Shown here one piece after another: positions 37,741 through 51,058 of a stretch of 64,000 nucleotides of DNA. Each line of letters starts with the position of its first letter. The first letter of the stretch is position 1. The translations under genes and the position numbers were made by a program. Source of the stretch: Macrotrachela quadricornifera. Taxonomy: Eukaryota; Rotifera; Eurotatoria; Philodinida; Philodinidae. Below the pieces are notes generated by a model. It was not told where the DNA came from. It saw nothing but the letters and a program-made list of their open reading frames with translations, and did no database searches. Where the stretch lies: NCBI GenBank assembly GCA_022393335.1, contig JAJEKB010020480.1:318724-382723 (forward strand). Reading direction: 5' to 3'.

Positions 37741-38620
37741 TTAATCAGATATATTATTGGTTGTATAACAATGAATAAAATATGGTTTTTTTAACACGTA
37801 TTTTAAATATTTTTTTACATCGTAATATTGATGATAATTAGTAGTCACACTTGATCCAACAATCAGTTGAATTTGCTGTATTTGTGGATTGTTTAATACA
37901 GTATTATTAAGTGAAGCAGCTTGTGATGTTGGAATTGTGACATCATTACCAGCTATTCTCGAAAGCTGAGCAAGATTTGTCGATCAAGTTTGCATATCAC
38001 TTGTAATTGTTGTACATATACCGTTGTCTGATACAATTTGTCCATTAAGTTCAAGACTGTAACTTGCAGGTGGATATGAATTAGAATTAATACGAATAGC
38101 GAAATTTACAGAACTATTAGAGATTAATGATCCACATATAATAGTGCGGTTTCCTACATCTGATGAAGTTCTCAGATCACTGATGGTAATCAGGTTATAT
38201 TATGAGAAAACTGTAGCTCTTGGCATTGATACACATACTACATATATATATATATATATACATAAAAATTCACTAAATAAGTTTAAATGTAACATCTTAA
38301 AACCGTTTACAGTATATTCAAGTACTAATGATAACATCTCTGAAATAAAGCTTCAGACATTCTACGGTACTCTCTCTTTCGTCATCGAGAGAGATATTTT
38401 TTCAAATAAAAACATCCTCTTCAAATCTTATATTTCAAAGCTCGTATTCTTCAAATTCTTACTTGATGTAGCAGTTGTGAAAGCAGCTAGTATCGTTGCT
38501 GTTACGTTATACATACAGGCGACGAACAACATACATTGATAACGCCTGAACATCCATTTCCTGCCGGAACAGTTGTACATAAAGCAACATTACAGCTCCA
38601 AAGTGATTGATCAAATCATC
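37741..38620 (-). pseudogene. Decayed secreted Cys-rich / beta-domain protein
   Basis: Two protein-like exons remain. The first (38463-38620, acceptor at 38621-38622) encodes SLWSCNVALCTTVPAGNGCS and GVINVCCSSPVC, a Cys-rich extracellular segment. It then needs a frameshift to continue into a Thr/Ala-rich stretch (NVTATILAAFTTATS) before a donor. The second, about 37750-38200, encodes ISDLRTSSDVGNRTIICGSL, NSSVNFAIRINSNSYPPASY, SLELNGQIVSDNGICTTITS and DMQT*STNLAQLSRIAGNDV, continuing to IQQIQLIVGSSVTTNY. The TGA at 37984-37986 interrupts it where Trp would fit. An in-frame TAA also precedes the second exon. The composition indicates a secreted or surface protein of unknown role. The frameshift plus the stop argue for recent inactivation. 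Confidence 0.6.
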
Positions 38621-41600
38621 CTAGTATAAAATTTTACATTAGTTATTACAAATAATGAACATACTTTGAAAATATAAAAAATGTGTCACATAGTAAAACT
38701 AAATACTAGGATTAGAATTTTTAAGAATTGATTTCCAATCTTAAATTTCAATGCTTACTTTGTTCTTCTGGTAATGTTATAGGGATAATAAAAAAACAAT
38801 TTTATAAATATCATTGGTAATGATTATAAATACAATACAACGTGTCTTTATACCATAATACTTCAATTTTTTGCTAATGGATTCAATTGTACAAAGAAAA
38901 AGAAATATTTTTATAGGAACAATACGTCGAAGAGTGAATAATGTAATACTTTTAACTAATGTTAATTATGTTCCATTAATTGCACTTGCCTGTTCAACAG
39001 GGAGTTTGAATATCATATACATCTATTTATTAAACATTGACAAGAATATAAATTAAAATTCGAAAAAATATAATTATTTCATTCCTTTTCTTTTTAATCT
39101 TAAGTAATTATATCTGAACATTGTAGATACAACTATAGTGCTATAGTGATGAATTTTTGTAAAATATTTTGTAAAAATATAACTTATTCATCTAAAAATG
39201 TTCTTTTACGTCGTTAATTTCTTATAATAGAATGTTCTTTGTTTTTAAATTAAATGAGACAATATTCATGAATATAAAAAAGAAATATAAGTTACAATTA
39301 CTTATTGATCAAAATCTTGAATTAATAATAAAACAAATAAAAATTCTTATAAAATGTTTATTTCTTTTCTCGCTAGCTAAATTAGTTTTTTGATTGATAT
39401 ATTAATTAACAATGTTCAAATTGATTTTATACAAAATGCTTCTTTAATAGCAATTGACAGTTCCAGTATCTTGGTTAATGATTCATATAATGTATGTTTA
39501 TGCATAATGTTAAATTCAAATCAGTTGATTATGTCACTCACATGCTATAAAAAAATAATGAAATATATCATCTATTTATCAATTATTCACAAAGTGTAGT
39601 GTATTAAATTGAAAAAAACCTTGAAGCGATATTCTATATTCAAGTATTATCACCAGAATCTACTATCAAGCTTTTTTGGTCATTTAATAAAAGTATTAAA
39701 AAAGATTTCTAACCATATGAATGGTATATCAGATAATTAAGCTTATTCGTTAATAAATGATCTTTAACTTTAGAGCAATGAAACATTTATTTTTGTGCTC
39801 TATAAAATCTTCATAAATGCTTTGTAAAAAGGCATTTCAAAAAAGACAATAAAGCATTATTCAATGAATTCTAAATCAGTATAAAAATCCAAATAGATTT
39901 ATATGTATTTTAACTACTTTTGCGACTTTTTTTTTCATTAGAACAAATCCTTCTATTCCACCTCAAGATTTCATCATTCGTTAGGAGAATGCAAGGAGAT
40001 TTTTTTTCGCTAAAATGATTTATTATAGATTATATTCAAACATTGTTCCATCATTACTCATTAATTTAACAAAGGTTAATACAAATTATTATTCTCTTTA
40101 GGAAAATCAATCAATAATTTTTCTTTTATGATAGGAACATATGAACATCATTTTTTATAACAATTAAATCAAAAATTTTCCAAAGATTGATACAGACAAT
40201 TTTTAAAAATAAAGAATACATTACAGCAAATATATCTTGTAATTATGATATTAGCATATAATAAATAGTTATAAGTATTAATCAATATGCTGATAATTTT
40301 ATCTTTAAGAGAAAAATGTATTTATAAGTATTTTTTTCCTCATTTGACAATGTAAAAGAAATAATGATGATGATAATGTGAATGAATAGCGTGATGACCG
40401 CTGGCAAATATTTATATAAAAAATGATAGACGTGTCATATAGATTAAGCAGGTGGAAAAGACTGTCAAAGAACAATTGTTGAGAAGAGATGTATATTTAT
40501 ATTAGAATGTTTGACAAAAGTCGATTACATAATAATATTTTCTTACAGGAAATAATTTTTTCCACTTTGATGATTAAGAATTAGTTTTACTTTTTAAGTA
40601 TCTCAATCTCATTTATATTTTGTTATTTTAATGACTCTTAGAATTTAATATCAAATAGTAAAATTTATTCATTTTCTCATTTAACATCTGCTACTATTAC
40701 TCAAAAAAAAAGAAGATCAATATAGTATATGATACAGTAAGTGTACAAAGTGAGAAACATTTAGTTTCTTGTATTGATTCTGTCAGTATTAGGTATGATT
40801 GACAACCTTACCATCTCATTCAATTCTTTCATCTTTTATATTTTTTTTTTTGATGAGAAAAAAAGAACAAACACTTCTGTTATGATAAATTATTTAATTG
40901 TAATGAAAAAGAAGAACAAAAAAGAATAGCAATTGTTCTTCATTTATTAACCTTCTATTACATTTGAAGGTAAAATAAAATATATATAAACTACAAAAAC
41001 AAACATTAAGAAAAAAAATAGATAAGAATAATAATTGTGTTTTTTTTTAAATACAGATTGGCATATATATATATATATATATATAGCTATTGTATATTGC
41101 GTAAGTTATATCGAAAAAAAAAAGAATAGGTCAAGGCATTATACATGGATAATATATAAACTATAAAGATAGAACTTTTCACAAGTTGTTTCCTATATTA
41201 AGAATGAAAGAAAGTAACTTCCGACATATATGATCATTGTTTCTTGAGGCAATGATCAGTTATTGAAGTACAATATTTTAAATAGAGAATGTATAATAAT
41301 AATACAATGTCCGTTCAATTTAATCAGACAATAGGTTATATCTATTATACAAGAGTTATTCTTATATAGTTTTCAATGGAATGTTTTGTTTGTCTGAGAC
41401 TTTTTTTGTCTTCTTATTTTGTCTGTATAAGTAAGAAAAATCACATGTCAAAATAGCTAGATAGATGAGATGATTATTGTCTGTTAATTGTAATTAAGTA
41501 TGTGTGTCTACATAATACATTCTGTATGTCAAATACTAGAATGACAAAAAAGGTCGTTCGATAATGATTCTGAACCTAAACAAATGATGTATTTCGTTGT

Positions 41601-42390
41601 CTGACAATGTTATATTTATTTAAGATGATGACAAAAATGAAATAGATACGACAAGATGTACTTTTTCTTTTATACATACTGTGATAATATCTTTCAAGTG
41701 CATTGACCGAAATAAGAATAGCAGACGTGCCTACTGAGTTTCTTGTCTTCTTTAGAAAAGAATTATTAATTATTAAGTTTAATATTTATATATATTCATT
41801 AAATTCGTATTAATATTCCATTGATGAAGTTTAAAATAAAAATATGATTATATTAAACTTCTGATGGTATATGTTCAATATATATATATATATATATACA
41901 ATTTATACTATTCTCTTACATCAATAGGATAGATGAGAGAAAGAAAGAGATGATGATGAACATACATACGACAAGAAAGAAAGAAAGAAGATGTACATTA
42001 GAGTGTTATGATTATGATTTTCTGTCGTTGAACAATAGACAGACGACGTTAGACTGTTAAACTTTTAGTAAAGAAATAGGTGAGTTTATAATTGCACACA
42101 CACATTAATCTTTAATTTGAGATCAATATATTTTTCTCTCATCTTGTGCAATTTATTGGAATTCAGTAAGCATGAAGGATCAAATTATCAACAATTTTCA
42201 TGTCATTTTCTAGCGAAAAAATTGTTTTTTAATGAAATATAAACTGTATTTCTTTTCTTCCATATGCATCAATACTTCTGTTGATATTAAAGAAAGTTTT
42301 ATCAAGTGATTTGGTAGAATTGTATATTTACATTGGATAAACAATATTCATTTTCATTATAATATATCTAACTATATATCTATTTTAGAA
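38621..42390. other. Long non-coding stretch upstream of the nephrin-like gene
   Basis: About 3.8 kb with no convincing exon. It holds (TA)n runs near 41060-41085 and 41878-41898 and short frames (38871-39056, 39390-39599) without clear domains. Because the neighbouring adhesion gene is large and probably tissue-regulated, this stretch is a reasonable place for its regulatory DNA, but no element was identified. The (TA)n run at 38236-38262 lies just before it, inside the decayed gene's intron. Confidence 0.4.
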
Positions 42391-45300
42391 ATGTCATTAA
42401 ATTTATTCATACACTTACTTATATTCCATTCAATATTTTGTAAGTAATTATAATTAATTAATAAATATATATATATAATAATTAATATTTAGATTTATTG
42501 AATAGTCAAAATCAATATTATTTAATTCAACCTCATGATATATCTGCTTTAATTGGTTCTAATATAACTATTCCATGTGTTATTGTTCCACCACATGGTG
42601 ATGTTCAATGGACAAAAGATGGTCTTGCATTAGGTAAATTTCTATATATATATATATTTGAAATAAATCTTTAATAATATCATACGAAAATAGGTAGAGT
42701 CTATTAATGAATATAAAGAGCAATTATCTATTGTTATTCTATAGTAGGAATAAAAGCGTTGATTGACATATATGATAAAATAATAGTTAGATATAAACGA
42801 AGAGTGACCTTTTAATTTTCTAGGTTATGATCGACAATTACCAGCATTTCCTTCATGGTCAATAATTGGTGATGAAAAACGTGGTGAATTTAATTTTTTT
42901 ATACAATCATTACAATTAGATGATGAAGGAATATTTGCATGTGAAGTTTCACCATATAATGATTCACCATCACTTAAACAAATTGCACATATAAGAACTC
43001 TTGTACAACCAAAATATGTTACAATTAATAATCAACCATTAAAAAATAAAATAACAATTATTAATATAAGATTTGATGAAATAATTCATCAAATTGATTG
43101 TCGAGTTAATGGTGCTAGACCAGCAGCTCATATTAGATGGATTAATGAAACTAATCATGAATATCCAGCTACATCAAGAATATTTAGTCAAAGTAAATAG
43201 AAAAAAAAAATATTTTTCTAATATATAAATTTAATAATAGTAATAAAATTAAATTCTTCAGAAAATTATTTTTATGATTTTCAAATTATCAAATGAGTCT
43301 TTTGCATTTTATTTTTATATATGTCCTTTTTGAATTTCTTTTTTGTATGAATAGATAGAGCGTCTGTCACTCTATCTTTTTATACTATTTGTTCACTATT
43401 CAACTAATATCATAATAATTAAATTTCGATAAGAACTATTTTTGTTGATCACTAACTGGTAACATTTAGATCGTAATGAGTGCAGTACTTTTGCATTCCA
43501 TTTTATTGCCACTTAATATATTTCATTAAGAAAACAAAATATACTATAAGATGCAGCGTGAAAAGCTCTAGAATTTATAAAGAACAATCATAAAAAAATG
43601 AAATAAAAGAAAAACCGAATTCGTATTTTACCATAAAAAGTCTCGTTTTCGCAATATTCAAATTTGACAGCTCAGAGTTCATCCATTTTGAAAATAAAAA
43701 GTGCAACTATAAAATAAGCGATACTTTATAAATTGTAGAACGTTTCACGTTTTTTGTAAGAAAAAAAAGTACCTCCGTCACTACTTTTGAACTGCTCTAA
43801 GTATTATATTAAAAGAAATTCAAATAAACTTATAATTTTTAATGATAATCTTGTTTTTATTTTATCTATAGATCGTCTTTTTTCAACAATTAGTACTCTT
43901 ACTCTTGTACCATCATTATTACTTAATAAAAAACGTTTTACATGTACTGTTCATCATGAAACATTTAATAATACAAATAAAATATATAATTCTTTTGAAA
44001 TAAATATTATTTCACCACCATCTATTCCTATTATTCGTGGTTATTCATCAAAATATTATTTAATTAATGGTTCAAATTTAATTTTATCATGTCAATCTAT
44101 TGGTGGTCATCCATTAGGTAATATTTCATGGTATCGATTAGAAAATAATAATAAAACATTAAATTTAATTAATAATTCATCAATTATATATCAAGAAAAC
44201 AATCTTATTGAAAATAATATATCATTAATTATTACACCTTCATATAATAATATAATATTTTCATGTCATGTTATTAATGATTATCTTTATTCATTAGGAC
44301 AAACATTACAAACAAATATTACTTTACAAGTTGCATGTAAGTAATTCAAATAAATGAATTATTTTTATAAATAGTTTAAAGAAAATTTCTTTCTATACGA
44401 TCTATTTCGTTTTCACATTATATCAATAGGAGACTAGCCTATGATAGCTTACTTTCTATTGTTAAAATAGTAGTAGAGGCATGAAAACTATCCTAGCAGA
44501 CAAAACCAGCTAGGATTTTTGTAGAAATTTTGCAATACATCTTATCATTTGTTTAGCTGAATATGAAAGTAGGATTGATGCATAGGATGTAGGAATAGTT
44601 GAGGATAATGAGAAAGTAATTATCTTTTGTCGACGAGATCCATAATATCCTTTTATGATGTATAACAATTCCATTAACTTATATTATCTTCGATATGTAT
44701 TTAATTAATAGAATTTAATAGAATTCTATATACTTTTTTTAATTTTAGTTGGACCATCGATTGTACATATTGAAGATAATAATATGAATGTAACAACATT
44801 AATTGATGAAATTCCTCGAAAATTTATCTGTAAAATCTCATCATCAAATCCACGTGCAATTGTTGTTTGGAAATTAGATGGACAAATTCTTCCTTCTGAT
44901 ATTGATCCATTAGAAGAAATAGGAGAATTTTTTGGTACAAAACTTCAATTAATAAGAACAATTGGTTTAGATAAATCATTAAAAGAATATCATAGAAAAA
45001 TTCTTTCATGTGAAGCAAGAAATCCCATTACAGGTCATATTATTAGTGATTCAACACGATTAAATATTATTTGTTAGTAAAAATAAAAACAAAAATTTTA
45101 ATTTTATTTATATATTCAACAAAATTTTAGATGATGCAATAAATATTGAAATGCATGGAATAACAAAAGATAAAATAATAAAATCAGGTGATAAAATGAC
45201 TGTTGAATGTATTCTTTTTGGAGGGAATCCATTAGGAAAAATTGTTTGGTATAAAGGTATTAAATAACAATAATAAAAACAAAAGAAAACCTTTTTATTT

Positions 45301-48300
45301 AGGTGATAAATTACTTAATTCAGAAGATATTATTGAAACAAATAAAAACTACGTTTTAAGTCGTGTAGAATTTATTGCATCAGCATCAGATAATAATCTT
45401 CCATTAACATGTAAAGGACAAGTTGAAAATTTTTCACAACGAATTGCTTCATTTATACTTAATATAACTTGTAAGAAATTAAACAAAAAAGGATTTTTTA
45501 AATAAAAATTTATTTTTTATTTATAATATAGATCTTCCGGAAGAAGTATTTATTATTAATAATGAACTTTTTTCAAATTTATCAATAAATGATAATAATA
45601 CTCATAGAGAATTTGAATGTCGTACATCATCATCAAATCCTCAAGCACAATTAACAATAATTCGTCAAACAAATGATGGACAAAAACATTTTGATATACA
45701 ATATAAAACATCAAGTTCTTATATTAATGAAATAAATTCAATTAAATTTACGGTTTTATTATTTATTTTTTTTTGTTAAAATAATCTTTTTTTTTTATAT
45801 ATTTTCAGTTACCAGAAATTGATCTTTCTCTTCATGGAAATCGTTTAACATGTCAAGCAACATTAGATACTGATACATTACCACTTATTAAACAAGTTAC
45901 TTATATACTTAATGTTAATCGTATGTTAAGTATTTATTAAGAATTTATTTTCTTTTTCGCTTTATTTTAGATAAACCATATTTTAATGATTTTAATAAAT
46001 CTATTGAAATAAAAGAAAATCAATTATTTAATATAACACTACAAGCTAATGGATATCCATTACCGATAAGTTATACATGGTTTCATCCATCAGGTAGACA
46101 CTTAATTAGTGATCAATTGAATATATTTATTAATCAAGGACAATTAACAATATTAAATATTCATCGAAGTGATTTAGGAATTTATCGATGTATAGCAACA
46201 AATATTATTGGAAATACTCAAGTTAATTTTACATTAAATGTTCTTTGTATGTTAAATTTATATATCATATATCTCAACGTAGATAAATCATGAAATCTTG
46301 TTTTCTTCTTTTTTTTATGCGAAGATTCGTTATGAAAAGCTCGACATTCCGTGATAACTACTATGTTTACTAGCGAGTTCCTACTGTAAAACAAGCGTTT
46401 TTTTTAATTATTCTCGTTACGATGAGAATAGAGTAGAGGAAAAGCCATCAGAACAAAATTATTAGGAATATTTTTTTTTCAAAAAAATAATCATGATTTT
46501 ATGATTTATCTATGATGAAATATATAGAAAATAAAATATTTTGAAATATTATAGATGGACCAATTATAATTCGAACTCAAGGATATTCCATATTAGAATC
46601 AATAATGCCCGATTCATCTGCAATACTTTTATGTATTATTGATGCTAATCCGATTAGTTTAAATAATGTACGATGGTTGAAAAATAATCAAGAAATATCT
46701 TTTGAAAAATGGGAAAAACGAATTGAAGGAAATGAAATATCATTAATAAAAAAATCAATTCATCGAGATGATGCAGGAGAATATTCATGTGAAATAGATA
46801 ATCAATTGGGAAAAACTCGTGCAATATTACCATTAGTTGTTCAATGTAAATTTTAGATTTGTTTGTTTTTTTTAAAATTCTTTCTATTATTAATGAATAT
46901 ATTTAGATGCACCAGAAATTGATCGAAGTGATCCAAGTCGAAATAAAGCAGCAACTGATTCTAACCGTTTCCTTACAGCAGAACTTCATTGCTATGTATC
47001 GGCTATACCAAAACCAACAGTTACATGGATGAAGGTTAATTTAAAAATTCTTTATGATTCAGACGAGTATTTATACAATAAAAATATATAAGAGAGGTCA
47101 AAAATGAAAATGTCCTACTTAACCGTTGAAGAATAGTTCCAAGTTTTTATAATAAAAATTTCAGCTCGATTGAACAAAGTGAAAAAAATGAATTGTAAGT
47201 AGAGTGATTCGAAAAAGCTCGTGTTTTGGGTTACGTTAAATAAAAGAAAAGGATTTCACAATTCGGTAGCAATAAAGTATTGAAGATCAAATAATATCCC
47301 ACACTGTATATGATATACGAAGCTAGAATTCAAATATTGAAAGTGAGGTTGATACTTTATGATTACATGCTGCAGCGGAACGATGAGTGCAACAACCTGG
47401 AATATTTCAGAAGTTAAATACTCCAATAGATGAACAGTCGAATACTTCAGAACTGAAATAATCCAAGTACTCATAATTCGGAAGTGACAATTTCGATACT
47501 AGAAAATCATTCTTCTATTTTGAAGATGGTATTTTTGATTCCAGACTGCCTACTATAAATTATAAAATACAGATTTTAGATGGCTACTAAAATGTGAAGA
47601 CATAAGTGAACTTGAAACTTCGATTTTATGTGTTAAGCCCACTTTCTTTTTTGACCCTGAACGTTTAATTCTAAAAGAAAAGGAAGAGGATTTTTCTTAA
47701 CTTTGTATGATCTATTTCTCTCATAAACTTTATTCGAAATAAAATATCAATTTTTATTCTTTAGAACAATCAAATATTACCATTATCATCTAAATATCAA
47801 TCAAAACTTAATGAACAAAATTCTTCATCTTTATTTTCACCAAATCTTCTATTCGATGCTATTCTCTATATAGCTAATATTATCAAACCAGATTATGGCA
47901 CATATCAATGTAAAATCGAGAATACATTAGGTACTGATATGACGGAAATAATTTTAACTGGACTTAGTAAGTTATTATTTATTTATTTTTTAATTTTAAA
48001 AATTCTTTTTTTTGTATTTTCTAGCAATACCTGATCCACCAAAACAAATTCAATTAACAAATATATCTTATTCATCTGTATTAATAAATTGGATTCCAGG
48101 TTTTAATGGTGGTGCTAATCAAACATTTCAAATACGTTATCGTCTTTCAACAGATGATCGATATTTCTATGAACATATTCCATATGGTATAGAATTATTT
48201 AATTTAAAAAATTTAAAATTAGGAAAAGAATATTATGTAAATATTCGTTCAAATAATTCTTATTATTTAAGTGATTGGTCTAATGATATAATTATAAAAA

Positions 48301-48865
48301 CATTATCTTATATTCCATTAAAAAAATATCATTTATCAGAATTTTCTTCAAAAGATATTTCTTTAACTATAATTATTATAATTGCTATATTTGGTTTATT
48401 AGTTATTTTATTTAATATAATTCTTTTATCATTTTTTATTATAAAACGTCGACGAACAAATATAACAAGTGAAAATTCTTCAACAACAGATACAAATGAT
48501 ACAGAAACAAATACAGTTGATATATTTCAACCAATCCCGTCAAATTTTTTTTTAACACCAATAACAATAAATAGTTATAAAAAATATGAAGATGAAGATA
48601 TTAAACAACCATTTGTATCTTCATATTCAACAACTAATATACCAACTTATACAACTATAATAGTAATTTTTATTTAATTATTTCGATAAGATTTTATATT
48701 AAGTATTTTTTTTAGAAAGAGCGTTTTTCTCCATATGATAATATTCAATTAGAACATTATTATCCATCAAATACTGAAAATAATTTTAAACAACATCGAA
48801 GTTTTAAAAAACAAGTTAATAATACATCAAATGTACATGAATGTATTAGAGCTGAACTTGTTTAA
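42391..48865 (+). CDS. Nephrin/SNS-like immunoglobulin adhesion receptor
   Basis: Fifteen exons (42391-42439, 42493-42633, 42824-43192, 43872-44336, 44749-45072, 45131-45256, 45303-45470, 45532-45752, 45809-45920, 45971-46246, 46555-46845, 46907-47034, 47765-47966, 48025-48662, 48716-48865) join without a phase error into 1,219 residues. A signal peptide (MSLNLFIHLLIFHSIF) is followed by nine Ig domains with the Cys..Trp..Cys pattern (ITIPC..VQWTKDG; LILSCQ..ISWYRL; RWLKN..DDAGEYSCEI; KPDYGTYQCKI). Then come one FN3 domain (IPDPPKQIQLTNISYSSVLI onward), a transmembrane helix (LTIIIIIAIFGLLVILFNII) and a basic stop-transfer KRRR. The ~150-residue tail is Ser/Thr-rich, has the tyrosine motif PYDNI, and ends AELV, a possible class III PDZ ligand. 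The many-Ig plus FN3 plan is that of nephrin/Sticks-and-stones, which pairs with Neph/Kirre proteins in filtration slits and myoblast fusion. Orthology is inferred from architecture. Confidence 0.9.
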
Positions 48866-49603
48866 TTGAAAAATTCTACAGTAATTAGGAAAGATATATA
48901 TTATTGTCTTGTCTGTTTTTATTTTTACATAAATAAAAATAACATAAAAAACAAAATGTGATCTCCAATTACGAGTTTTTGAAAATATACGAAGTTGTGT
49001 AGGATTCATTTTCATATTAATTCTACTAAAAATGTTCCATATTAATTACTTTGTTAAATGAAACTTTTTTTTAAGAATGTTAATTAACATGCTGATCTTA
49101 GATATTTCTGTTAGAATGTAAATAATTAAGTCGAGTATTCCCACTAAGATTAACTGCAACTTACTTATTCACATATCAGTAAACAAAAGTAAAGTATAAG
49201 AAAATCGTAAAATAGAATGTTCATCAAAATGTATTACATTATGATGATTGTGTTGTATTAACTTGAGTTTCTTCCTTGTTGACTGTGCATGAGGAAGAAC
49301 ATTAACTTATCAAGTTCATTTGTTACTTGTCATTGCTGTTCATTAACATTTGCTAATTTTTCAAGACCATCAGCAATTAAAAATTGTCACCTATCCTCAC
49401 ACCCTCACCCTCACCCTCACCCTGAATGGTTGGAGCAATATGTGTTCACGTATCGATTGATAAAATAGTTCTATTGGATGAGCCAAGCACATTTACAATT
49501 ATCATTCCAGTCAAAATCAGATCTCACGTGACTAAACAATTTCCCTGACCTAGCGGTAGAGAAAATTGATCATTATCAGATCTATTTCCAATCAAAACAT
49601 TAC
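48866..49603. other. Intergenic, with a short telomere-like repeat
   Basis: The 3' flank of the adhesion gene. It contains about four CCCTCA units at 49396-49423, listed separately. No coding sequence recognised. Confidence 0.45.
49396..49423. repeat. Short (CCCTCA)n / (TGAGGG)n array
   Basis: CACACCCTCACCCTCACCCT continues for one more unit. The complementary unit TGAGGG differs by one base from the bdelloid telomeric unit TGTGGG, and the first unit reads TGTGAGG. It is only about four units long, so it may be an ordinary microsatellite. Confidence 0.5.
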
Positions 49604-51058
49604 ACACCGTTTACTTATGTTGATTCATTAACGAGAGTTTCTCCTCCTGTCACATTTAGTGGATTGACCCGCACAGATACGGTAAAAGCAGTATATGTAG
49701 AAATCAATGCACTTATTCGAATGATGGTAATATAAGACGATATCGAAGAGAATAGGAGTGCTTGATTAACACGATCTATTGTAAGCATGACACTGTTATA
49801 CGTTGCAGTTAAAAAATTAGGACCCGAGCCATTAAACACTGCAGCCAAATAGAATGTAAAATAGCAAGCTAGTACAGCATCAAGATAAATCTTACAAGTA
49901 CTGATTGTGAAATGATCGATATAACCTGAATGCTTATAAGCCTGTGTTCCACTGAAAGTGTAAGCTCCGCTAATAGTAAAAGCACCAGTTGTTCTAATGA
50001 AAGGTCCAGCTGATCCACTTGCATCTAACCATCTATTTGAACAGTTATAGTTTCTATCAATAGTAGAATTGTAAACAAATGCTACATGATATCAGACATT
50101 GGTGGAAAGAATAGTATTTCCACTGGTATCGTCACTATAGGATCCAAAAAACTGTGGGATAAAACCAGAAATCAATTGTAATTGAACGCGAGTGGAGTAA
50201 AATCGAAGGTGTGCTGAGGAGTGGTTCATTTGTATAATCAAAACTAATAGCTGACCCTATCCATTCGAATACATAATTAACCGAGTCACTACTAGCTACT
50301 GAATAACTACCTTCACCATCGGTGATGACATTATCAAATGAATAAAATGCCAATCGTGATGCCGTTGATACTATTGTATTTACACAGGTTGATGCACAAA
50401 CCTTATTTGTAGTCGCTCAACATTGAAGAAATTGTTAAGTATTTATACATCTTACTGGTGGCCGTAGTTGTTGTACTAGTAGCCGATGTTGCCGTTATTG
50501 ATGTTGCAGTTGTTTCTATTGTGGTTGTCGACACTAGAATTAATCATACAACAGTGAAGTGGTGACTTTGACTCGTCGTTGTCGTTGCTTTTTGCTGGAT
50601 TAACACGCCGCCAGCAATTGCATATATCATAGCACCTATAAGAAAAGCGAATAGTATAGAACCGAATATACAGGGACAAGTAGGTGGCCAATAGTAATTC
50701 TTCCGTCTTTACCTGCACAAATTCATAGAGAAAGAGATAAAAAAAGACAAGAAGATCATTCCTGATTGGTGTTTGTTTGTTTTGCTCTAGAAAAACTCCA
50801 ATAACTTTTCATGAAATCCAAATAATTTGATCGTCGAATGTCTATCTATTTCAATCAAAGTATAATTTGAAAGGAAAAAAGATCTCTTACTTCATTGCTA
50901 CTTTTATTGGACGTTTAATTGGGAATCACTTGAGGTGATTTAACAGTGGATGCTCTACGTTTTGCAAATGGTTTCGTAACGGACAAAGCATGATTCTTGT
51001 GCTTCTCGCTCTTCAAATTACTCTTAAAATTATTGTTGCTGAAATTATTTCCACTTGT
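49604..51058 (-). pseudogene. Decayed type II membrane protein with LamG/concanavalin-like domains
   Basis: Reading down the minus strand, exon 50891-51058 encodes a basic cytoplasmic segment (NHALSVTKPFAKRRASTVKS) with an in-frame TAA. A segment near 50480-50730 encodes one transmembrane helix (CPCIFGSILFAFLIGAMIYA, IAGGVLIQQK), then a Thr-rich stalk broken by a TGA and a frame change. Next come two LamG-type modules. The first is ASRLAFYSFDNVITDGEGSY to SITIDFWFYPT, with a frameshift near 50155 and a TGA at 50092-50094 inside NV*YHVAFVYN. The second is AAVFNGSGPNFLTATYNSVM to ISTYTAFTVSVRVNPLNVTG. A membrane-tethered extracellular binding protein is the likely ancestor. Several independent breaks show it is dead. 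Confidence 0.7.

Noticed and set aside
38871..39056. Possible ankyrin-repeat fragment (NVNYVPLIALACSTGSLNII)
   Set aside because: One stretch loosely fits an ankyrin helix pair, but there is only one unit, no neighbouring units and no splice context; too weak to annotate.
42391..48865. Splitting the Ig gene into several short single-exon genes
   Set aside because: All fifteen exons join in phase with Ig Cys/Trp spacing maintained across junctions, and only one signal peptide and one transmembrane helix are present.
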